Source of the DNA: Bacteroidota bacterium
GTDB lineage: Bacteria > Bacteroidota > Bacteroidia > B-17B0 > Aurantibacillaceae
DNA length: 11,936 nucleotides
Reading direction: 5' to 3'
Assembly: GCA_025360565.1 (NCBI GenBank)
Contig: JANYBY010000179.1
Coordinates: forward strand, 1-11,936
Made by a program: the position numbers and the translations under genes. Within the stretch, counting starts at the first letter, position 1, and each line of letters starts with the position of its first letter. Positions 6,659-11,936 of the stretch are shown in pieces. The notes below the pieces were generated by a model. That model saw only the letters and a program-made list of their open reading frames with translations. It did no database searches and was not told the DNA's origin.

Positions 6659-7059
6659 AAATAATTTTCAAAATAGCTTTTCTTATTTTTTGTGCAAATA
6701 ATTTACTTGCGCAGGAACCCCAAACCATTAAAGTAAAAAAGGAACAGAATCTGGTTAAAGCTTATTTTGATAATACCGAATTGAAGCTGATGGCCATTGA
6801 CCGCTTTGGAAATCCAAAAGAAAATAAAATTACAAGTTATAAACTTTGGATAAAAGAGCCGGGCGGAAAACCTTTAAATGGATTTGATAATAAATTAAAT
6901 GCGGGAATGGTGAATGAATTAAATAAACAAAAAAAGGCCACTAAAATATTTTTTACCGAAATAAGTGTGGAGGATGATAACGGGCATATAATCAAACTTC
7001 CCGATGTTATTGAAGTATGGTTTCCTAATTGTAAGAACTGCGATCTGAAAAAAAGGTGA
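6655..7059 (+). CDS. Small secreted protein of unknown function, coupled to the ABC-F gene
   Basis: This 134-residue protein starts at TTG (6655), overlapping the upstream TGA as TTGA, which suggests translational coupling. The N-terminus, MKIIFKIAFLIFCANNLLAQ, is a clear signal peptide with cleavage after Ala19; this supports the TTG start, since later methionines would lose it. The mature part of about 115 residues looks all-beta, with recognisable stretches ITSYKLWIKEPGG, ATKIFFTEISVEDDNGH and IKLPDVIEVWFP. That last pattern recalls, weakly, the C-terminal domain of the gliding/T9SS protein GldM, but I would not assign it. The last residues carry a CxxC pair (Cys126, Cys129). A bidirectional terminator follows 24 bp after the stop. 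Function unknown; periplasmic or surface location inferred. Confidence 0.8.
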   Translation: MKIIFKIAFLIFCANNLLAQEPQTIKVKKEQNLVKAYFDNTELKLMAIDRFGNPKENKITSYKLWIKEPGGKPLNGFDNKLNAGMVNELNKQKKATKIFFTEISVEDDNGHIIKLPDVIEVWFPNCKNCDLKKR

Positions 7060-7082
7060 ACCCAAGAGAATATAATTAAAAC

Positions 7083-7114
7083 AAAAAAGGCATCTGTTTA
7101 AAGATGCCTTTTTT
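7083..7114. terminator. Bidirectional Rho-independent terminator
   Basis: AAAAAAGGCATCT (7083-7095) and AGATGCCTTTTTT (7102-7114) form a 13-bp perfect stem with a 6-base loop. The six A at one end and six T at the other provide a U-tract in both directions. It lies between convergent genes ending at 7059 (plus) and 7134 (minus) and can serve both. Confidence 0.92.
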
Positions 7115-7133
7115 CGTTAACAAGATCGCTGAA

Positions 7134-9584
7134 TTACTCAACAACTATTTTATAAACTGCTTTACCTTTAGCGGAGTTTATACTTAAGGTGTAAATTCCT
7201 TTAGAAAATTCGGAAACATTAATGGATTTATTGCCAAGAGTTTTTTCTGAGTAAACAGCCTGTCCAAGTGTATTGGTTAATCTGATTTCAACTTCGGTGT
7301 TTAAAGCTTCAAATTCAACATTTACAAATTTTTGCGCAGGGTTAGGATAAACTTTTACACCCTTGCTAAAACTATTTTCTTTAATTCCGATGGCCGGCCG
7401 ATTATTAGAAACATTACTGCGTGATACCGGCGAAGATTTACCCGCAACCGTTGGGCGTTGCGCATTACAGGCATAACCCAGATAAGCTTCTACACGCCAA
7501 TTAGCAGTGTTTTGATAGATATTATAAAAAATATCGTTCAGCTGGTTTTGATTGCCTGTAGTTGTTCCAACAACATTGTAAACCGGACTAACAGATGGAT
7601 TTTGACAAACCAATAAACTGTATGTAACAACGGGGTTTGTTGGACCTTCAATTTGATAATTATTTGTCCAGAAAAAAGTAGAACCCGTGTGTGTAAAAAA
7701 TACGGTATTATGCCATAAACTTTTTGGACCGTAAGAACCGCAAGTATCGCGCACTTGAATTTTATATCTGTAGGTAGAAATATTAGGGTCGCCGTTGGCG
7801 GGGCCTACACTGCGCGATGTATCTGCAAAATAGCTCAGCGCGTTCTTTGAAACCGCACCAATTCTTTTATAGGTATTTGTAATTACCTCACGATAAATGA
7901 TCATAGAGTCAAGCATCGGATAAGTTGGTTTGTTCCAATAGATCTCATTATTTTGATTTAAAGTATCAGTGGTTACCATACAAATAGAAGGTTGAGGCGC
8001 CGCAGGAACAACAACAACACCAATTGCGGAACTTGAACAGCCGTTAGAGGTACCTGTAACTGTATAGGCGGTAGTTACACCAGGATTCACAGAAACAGAA
8101 GCGTTAGTGGCGCCTGTGCTCCAGGAATAAGAAGTTGCCCCGCTTGCCGTAATTACCGCGCTTCCAACACCGCCGCAAGGTTTTATGGTGGAAGAGGAAA
8201 CTGTTGGGGGGATTGAATTTATGGAAATAGTTTTTGTAATTGTAGCGCCCGAACCAAATTGATTACTGCAAACCATTGTTATGGTTTTTGTTCCGATAGA
8301 ATTATAAGTAACAACAGGGTTTTGTTGCGTTGAGCTTCCCGGACTTCCACCCGGCATGATCCAAGCCCAGGCATTTGCCATATTAAAAGAATTATCGGTT
8401 AACTGAACAGGCTGACCAACACAACCAACAGTTGGTGAAATAAAATTTGAGATTGGGATCATTTGTGATTTAAGATACATATTGTCTATCTTAAGATCAG
8501 AGCCAACATATGATGGTAATGTAGGATATTTCGACGATTCAATTTCAATAAGTAAAGTATCGTGAGGTCCCGGTTGAAAGATAGGAATTTTGGCTTTTGT
8601 ATAAGCAGCAGCAATCCCAAAAAGATAGACATTTCCTCCAACCCCAACTCCATTAAGTTTAAATGAAAGGTTTACTCTTGCACTATCAACCGGATTCGCC
8701 GGAAGATATTTGTAGTAAAATATAAGTGTGTCGGTAGTCGAAGAAAATGGGTAACCCCCGAGCGTTACAGATTGAGAGGGTGTACCGGAATTAGCCCTGC
8801 TTGGATATAATTGATTATTACCAAATGAAGGGAGCGCGGTTTGCAGTTCAAGGGCATAGGTACCGGAATAAGAATCGGTAACACGTTGAAAAACACCGTC
8901 CGTGTACCAACCATTGAGTTTGTAATTTGTTAAGAGTTGCCACTGCTCAAAATCCCCATTAAAATTGGCCGGCTGTGAATTTACACCCTTAAAAGTGATG
9001 CTGTCTACCTGTAAAGAGTTCCCTACCTGATATCCGCTATTCAAAAAAGCATTGCTGGAAGCAGCTGCAACAATAACCGTATCCGGAATTTGAGTCAAAG
9101 AAGGTGTAAATGTAGCGTCCATAAGAGTATAGTTGGTTTGCGTGGAAGATATTTTAACAAAATACTGCCCGATATAAACACCGGCCTTTTTAAAAAAACA
9201 CAAAAGTAGCGCCGTATCGGTACCAATTATATTGCTTTTATAATGAAACCTTACACCACCGGGTTTTTGGTTATATGGAATACCTCCTGACCCGGAATTG
9301 CCGCCCGGATTACCGTTTGCAAAATAAGCAAAAGCAACATCTGTTCCAGAAAGAACCGTGTTTAAACGAATTGCATAATTACCATGATAGGCGTCTGTTG
9401 TTTTTATAGCGCAAACAGGTAAAACATTATTATTCTTTTTATCATAATTCGATGTTTGAAAAAAAGTGGGGTTTTCATAGGTATTTACCTGCCAGCTTTC
9501 AAAGCCCCCATTTGGTACTGATTGGCTGAAAATTTTGCTAAAAACAAAAAGTGCCGCTAAACAAAAAAATAAATTTCTTTTCAT
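7134..9584 (-). CDS. T9SS type A sorting domain protein with duplicated N-terminal domains and a PKD domain (816 aa)
   Basis: A large secreted, probably surface-attached protein. Residues 1-20 are a signal peptide (cleavage before Gln21). Two related modules follow, about 24-200 and 208-375: each begins NG-G/D-FE-x-WQ, has a central HGNYAIRL/SGTYALEL strand and ends with L-x-V/I-D-x-x-x-x-K. This layout resembles carbohydrate-binding-type jelly rolls or the PCMD domain. A PKD domain (about 378-456) shows CVGQPVQLTDNS and the block ending VTYNSIGTKTITMVCSN. An Ig-like repeat SYSWSTGAT...TTAYTVTGT...GCS spans about 461-526. The region 535-710 is not recognised. The C-terminal type IX sorting domain (743-816) has VYPNPAQKFVNVEF, NTLGQAVY and GIYTLSI, and is removed on export across the outer membrane. 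No catalytic motif is seen, so adhesion or glycan binding is the best guess. It is divergent from a propeller sensor across a repeat array that may regulate it. Confidence 0.93.
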   Translation of the reverse strand: MKRNLFFCLAALFVFSKIFSQSVPNGGFESWQVNTYENPTFFQTSNYDKKNNNVLPVCAIKTTDAYHGNYAIRLNTVLSGTDVAFAYFANGNPGGNSGSGGIPYNQKPGGVRFHYKSNIIGTDTALLLCFFKKAGVYIGQYFVKISSTQTNYTLMDATFTPSLTQIPDTVIVAAASSNAFLNSGYQVGNSLQVDSITFKGVNSQPANFNGDFEQWQLLTNYKLNGWYTDGVFQRVTDSYSGTYALELQTALPSFGNNQLYPSRANSGTPSQSVTLGGYPFSSTTDTLIFYYKYLPANPVDSARVNLSFKLNGVGVGGNVYLFGIAAAYTKAKIPIFQPGPHDTLLIEIESSKYPTLPSYVGSDLKIDNMYLKSQMIPISNFISPTVGCVGQPVQLTDNSFNMANAWAWIMPGGSPGSSTQQNPVVTYNSIGTKTITMVCSNQFGSGATITKTISINSIPPTVSSSTIKPCGGVGSAVITASGATSYSWSTGATNASVSVNPGVTTAYTVTGTSNGCSSSAIGVVVVPAAPQPSICMVTTDTLNQNNEIYWNKPTYPMLDSMIIYREVITNTYKRIGAVSKNALSYFADTSRSVGPANGDPNISTYRYKIQVRDTCGSYGPKSLWHNTVFFTHTGSTFFWTNNYQIEGPTNPVVTYSLLVCQNPSVSPVYNVVGTTTGNQNQLNDIFYNIYQNTANWRVEAYLGYACNAQRPTVAGKSSPVSRSNVSNNRPAIGIKENSFSKGVKVYPNPAQKFVNVEFEALNTEVEIRLTNTLGQAVYSEKTLGNKSINVSEFSKGIYTLSINSAKGKAVYKIVVE

Positions 9585-9618
9585 GTGATTATGGTTTAAT
9601 AATTAAAATTACAAAATC

Positions 9619-9650
9619 TAAAGTTACAAACCAAACCCTTTATTAACCAA
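9619..9650 (-). promoter_or_regulatory. Candidate promoter of the T9SS-secreted protein gene
   Basis: In the minus direction TTG (9650-9648) is separated by 21 bases from TAACTTTA (9626-9619), a 7 of 8 match to TAnnTTTG. A transcript would start near 9612 with a leader of about 30 bases before the ATG at 9584. The 21-bp repeat array begins at the -33 element and continues upstream, a suitable position for an activator. Confidence 0.45.
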
Positions 9651-9733
9651 TAAGCCTATTTCGTTAAGCAATACTGCCATTACGTTAACCAATACAGCCA
9701 TTACGTTAAAATATAGAGCCATTACATGTTTAA
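9639..9733. repeat. Array of 21-bp-spaced direct repeats (LytTR-like sites) between divergent genes
   Basis: The core TTAA recurs at 9643, 9664, 9685 and 9706, exactly 21 bp apart, with a decayed copy at 9730. The two best units, from 9676 and 9697, share GCCATTACGTTAA; the unit from 9654 reads GCCTATTTCGTTAA; a final GCCATTACATG starts at 9718. The 9-bp cores TTCGTTAAG (9660), TACGTTAAC (9681) and TACGTTAAA (9702) each match 8 of 9 positions of the LytTR consensus [TA][AC][CA]GTTN[AG][TG], and 9-bp sites with 12-bp spacers are the known LytTR arrangement. Two helical turns per unit put all sites on the same face of the DNA. Binding is inferred, not shown. Confidence 0.7.
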
Positions 9734-9775
9734 TTTAACATTGTATCTAAGTGTAATTAATTATTTAAATTTATA

Positions 9776-9783
9776 TACTTTAG
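9776..9783 (+). promoter_or_regulatory. Weak -7-like box for the propeller sensor gene
   Basis: TACTTTAG followed by CAAAAA matches TAnnTTTG with one mismatch and lies 17 bases before the preferred TTG start at 9801. No TTG is found about 20 bases upstream. Offered only because position and downstream sequence fit promoters of this phylum. Confidence 0.25.
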
Positions 9784-9800
9784 CAAAAAAAAATCATTCA

Positions 9801-11936
9801 TTGAGGTTCAATAATTATATAATTAACGCAATTTTAATGTCTGTATGCACCTTTGCGTTTTCGCAAAAGGGCAATTATTTTATTCACAACTATCTTCCTG
9901 CTCAATATATCGCGGGCGATCAAAACCGAAGTGTTATACAGGATAAATATGGCCGTATTTTAGTTGCCAATAACGATGGAATTTTAATTAATGACGGTAC
10001 CGAATGGCAATCGGTTAATTTTCAGTTTTTGTGCCTTTCTTTAGCGAAAAATGAGAAAGAAGAGATCTTCACAGGAGGCGACGGTAATTTCGGAAAATTT
10101 ATTCAATCCGATAATGGAGAATTTAAATTCGAATCGCTTTTGCATTTGCTTCCGCCTAACGAAAAAGAAGTAAATAAAATTTGGAGCATCATCACTTTAA
10201 AGGACCACGTTTATTTTTGCAGCAATCAAAAAATATTTGAATACCACGCAAATAAGATCACAACTATTTCCCCTGATGAAGAAGGTTTTCATACTTTTTT
10301 TAAAGTTGGCGATCATCTTGTTGTAAAAGAAAGGGGTAAGGGACTTAAGTTTTTATCTGTTAACCGCGAAATGACCTTGTTTAAAGGCGGTGAGCTTTTT
10401 GAAGGAAATGATACCCCGGTTAGAGGCATAATAAATTTTGGTACAAAATACTATATTATTTCTCCTAAAGGAGTTTTCCAATTTGATTTTAATAATTCTC
10501 TTCCCGAAGCTTCGTCCATCAAAAAAATAAGTACGCCCATTGATAATTGGCTCAGCGAAAAAACGGCGTATTGCGCGGCAAATCTGGGTTCCGGCCATTT
10601 TGCCCTTGGCTCTGTTTCGGGCGGATTATTAATTACAGATTCGCAATTTAATGCATTAAAATATATAAATGCGGGTAACGAGTTGCAGGACGATGGTGTA
10701 AATTATATTTATAACGATTACCAAGGCCATATTTGGTTGGCCCTCGCAAAAGGAGTAAGCTTAATTGAATTTAATAATCCTGTAACACGTTTTACAAAAA
10801 GCGATGGCGTAAAAGGAACTATTGAAGATTGCATTCACTTTAATAATTGTATTTACCTGGCAACCGATAAAGGATTGTTGTATTATAATTCGGCTTCGCA
10901 AAAATTTGAGTCTACAAATGTTACTGAAGAATCGTTTTGCTTCCGGAAAATAAACGGCAATTTAATTGCAGGAACAAAAACAGGATTGTACTGTTTGGAT
11001 AAAGAAAACTTTATTAAAGTATATGATATGCAGAGTGCCCCCCGTTTTATTTTTACCGATAAAATTGAAAATAAAACAAGTGCGGGTAGTTCCGCCGTGA
11101 TCTATGTTGGCACAGAAACCGGTTACGGAAAATTGATATATGAAAATAAAAAATTTAAACCTCTCTTAGAGTTATACGAACTTTATATTGATATAAGAAG
11201 CATTATAAAGGATGAAGAAAATAATATTTACTTGGGATCTACCGCAAAAGGTGTTTTTGTTATCAGGCCGGGGGTTGACAGTATGGAGGCCGTACCTTCT
11301 AAATCAAACTTGGATTATTTTGACGAGAGCGGTTTTTTAAAATTCAATAATGAGCTGTTTGTTTTTAATAGAGGTAATGTTTACAAGATCGATAAAATAA
11401 ATGGCAAACCTTGGGTTGTTAAAAGCGAATCGTTTAAAGATCTAATGGATAAGTATTATATTTTATTGTCGCACATAGTTACAAACCAAAACATTTGGTT
11501 AAACTATAAGCCCAGAGATAAGATAGGGGAGGGAGAAGGTTTAATGTGCCTGGGTTTAAAAAACGGAAAGTTTGAAATTATTCCTACTCAGCTTTCACGG
11601 ATAAAAGAATCGGACACCAGATCGTTTTGCGCTAACGATTCTGTTGTTTACATTGGTACAAATAACGGTTTGTATTGTTACGATGTAAATTTAAAGAACA
11701 CCAATTCAGTTTTAAATACATTTGTTAACCTTCTAAAATTCGGGAAAGACAGTACAAAATATTTTTACAATTTAAATCCAAATACAAAGCTAGGGCAAAT
11801 TGAACTGACGTTTAAAAATAATTTCATCGAAATTTATCCAGGAGCTTCCGATTTTATTGATAAGAACGAATTACTGTTTGCCTATTATATGGAAGGAAGG
11901 GAAGCCGTGTATGGCCCCTTTACCAATAAAAAAGTG
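9801..11936 (+). CDS. Two-component regulator propeller / Y_Y_Y domain sensor protein, N-terminal 712 residues, cut by the window edge
   Basis: The frame is open to the last base (712 codons), so the C-terminus is missing. From TTG 9801 the protein begins MRFNNYIINAILMSVCTFAF, then Ser-Gln, a good signal peptide. ATG 9837 would leave too short a leader, and ATG 9726 gives no signal sequence and lies inside the repeat array. Propeller-type blade motifs recur: DKYGRILVANNDGILIND (from 48), DYQGHIWLALAKGVSLIEF (from 306), YLATDKGLLYYN (around 356), AGTKTGLYCLD (around 391), NIYLGSTAKGVFVI (around 475) and VVYIGTNNGLYCYD (from 615). From about 640 a Y_Y_Y-type domain begins, with IELTFKNNFIEI and YYMEGREAVYGPF. 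In Bacteroidota this periplasmic sensor layout is normally followed by a membrane helix and then a histidine kinase (LytS type or HTCS hybrid) or a DNA-binding domain; which one cannot be seen. The ligand is unknown. It is divergent from the T9SS protein gene. Confidence 0.88.
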   Translation, partial: MRFNNYIINAILMSVCTFAFSQKGNYFIHNYLPAQYIAGDQNRSVIQDKYGRILVANNDGILINDGTEWQSVNFQFLCLSLAKNEKEEIFTGGDGNFGKFIQSDNGEFKFESLLHLLPPNEKEVNKIWSIITLKDHVYFCSNQKIFEYHANKITTISPDEEGFHTFFKVGDHLVVKERGKGLKFLSVNREMTLFKGGELFEGNDTPVRGIINFGTKYYIISPKGVFQFDFNNSLPEASSIKKISTPIDNWLSEKTAYCAANLGSGHFALGSVSGGLLITDSQFNALKYINAGNELQDDGVNYIYNDYQGHIWLALAKGVSLIEFNNPVTRFTKSDGVKGTIEDCIHFNNCIYLATDKGLLYYNSASQKFESTNVTEESFCFRKINGNLIAGTKTGLYCLDKENFIKVYDMQSAPRFIFTDKIENKTSAGSSAVIYVGTETGYGKLIYENKKFKPLLELYELYIDIRSIIKDEENNIYLGSTAKGVFVIRPGVDSMEAVPSKSNLDYFDESGFLKFNNELFVFNRGNVYKIDKINGKPWVVKSESFKDLMDKYYILLSHIVTNQNIWLNYKPRDKIGEGEGLMCLGLKNGKFEIIPTQLSRIKESDTRSFCANDSVVYIGTNNGLYCYDVNLKNTNSVLNTFVNLLKFGKDSTKYFYNLNPNTKLGQIELTFKNNFIEIYPGASDFIDKNELLFAYYMEGREAVYGPFTNKKV

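Noticed and set aside
7134..9584. Phage tail or RTX-type adhesin
   Set aside because: No RTX nonapeptides or phage features; the C-terminal VYPNP...GIYTLSI domain clearly marks type IX secretion.
9639..9733. CRISPR-like or iteron array
   Set aside because: Units are 21-22 bp with no unique spacers of CRISPR length, no cas genes, and no replication gene nearby; a regulator-binding array in a divergent promoter region fits better.
9726..9800. ATG at 9726 as start of the propeller sensor
   Set aside because: It is in frame, but lies inside the repeat array and gives a 25-residue extension ahead of the signal peptide with no signal character of its own.
10353..10598. Minus-strand open frame inside the propeller gene
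   Set aside because: No homology-like features; the plus strand has continuous propeller-blade coding.

Overview
The window looks like a chromosomal piece of a Bacteroidota (Bacteroidetes) genome. The evidence is a type IX secretion (T9SS) C-terminal sorting domain, a carboxypeptidase-like regulatory-domain protein, a PKD-domain surface protein and a beta-propeller/Y_Y_Y sensor. In addition, the DNA is AT-rich, start codons lack clear Shine-Dalgarno sequences, and several starts are preceded by the Bacteroidetes -7 promoter motif TAnnTTTG. I would not go below phylum level. I see no tRNA, rRNA, CRISPR array, transposase or phage gene, and no gene-free stretch longer than about 220 bases.

Layout. 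Bases 1-2677 (minus strand) hold rarA followed by rnr, a replication-fork/recombination ATPase and an RNA exonuclease; rnr runs off the left edge. Divergent from rarA is a small exported protein of unknown function (2769-3290), followed by a lipoprotein methionine sulfoxide reductase A (3444-4103). Each of these two genes ends in a TAG stop that directly abuts a palindromic repeat. Convergent to msrA is an exported carboxypeptidase-regulatory-like protein (4153-4983, minus), apparently started from GTG with almost no leader. Divergent from that is an ABC-F ATPase of the YbiT/YkpA group (5045-6658), translationally coupled through a TTGA overlap to a small secreted protein (6655-7059). A strong bidirectional terminator (7083-7114) separates these from a large T9SS-secreted surface protein (7134-9584, minus).

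The right end is the most interesting part. The 816-aa secreted protein and a propeller-type sensor protein (9801 to the right edge, plus) are transcribed divergently. Their shared 216-bp intergenic region contains an array of direct repeats whose TTAA cores recur exactly every 21 bp. The best cores (TACGTTAAC type) resemble the 9-bp sites, spaced 12 bp apart, bound by LytTR-family response regulators. Propeller/Y_Y_Y sensors of Bacteroidota often end in a LytS-type histidine kinase that works with a LytTR regulator. I therefore infer a local sensor-regulator-surface protein circuit whose kinase and regulator parts lie beyond the window.

The remaining genes are mostly housekeeping or stress functions (RNA decay, fork rescue, oxidative protein repair, ribosome-associated ATPase). 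Two genes are cut by the window edges: rnr, which lacks its C-terminal part, and the propeller sensor, which lacks everything after the start of its Y_Y_Y domain.
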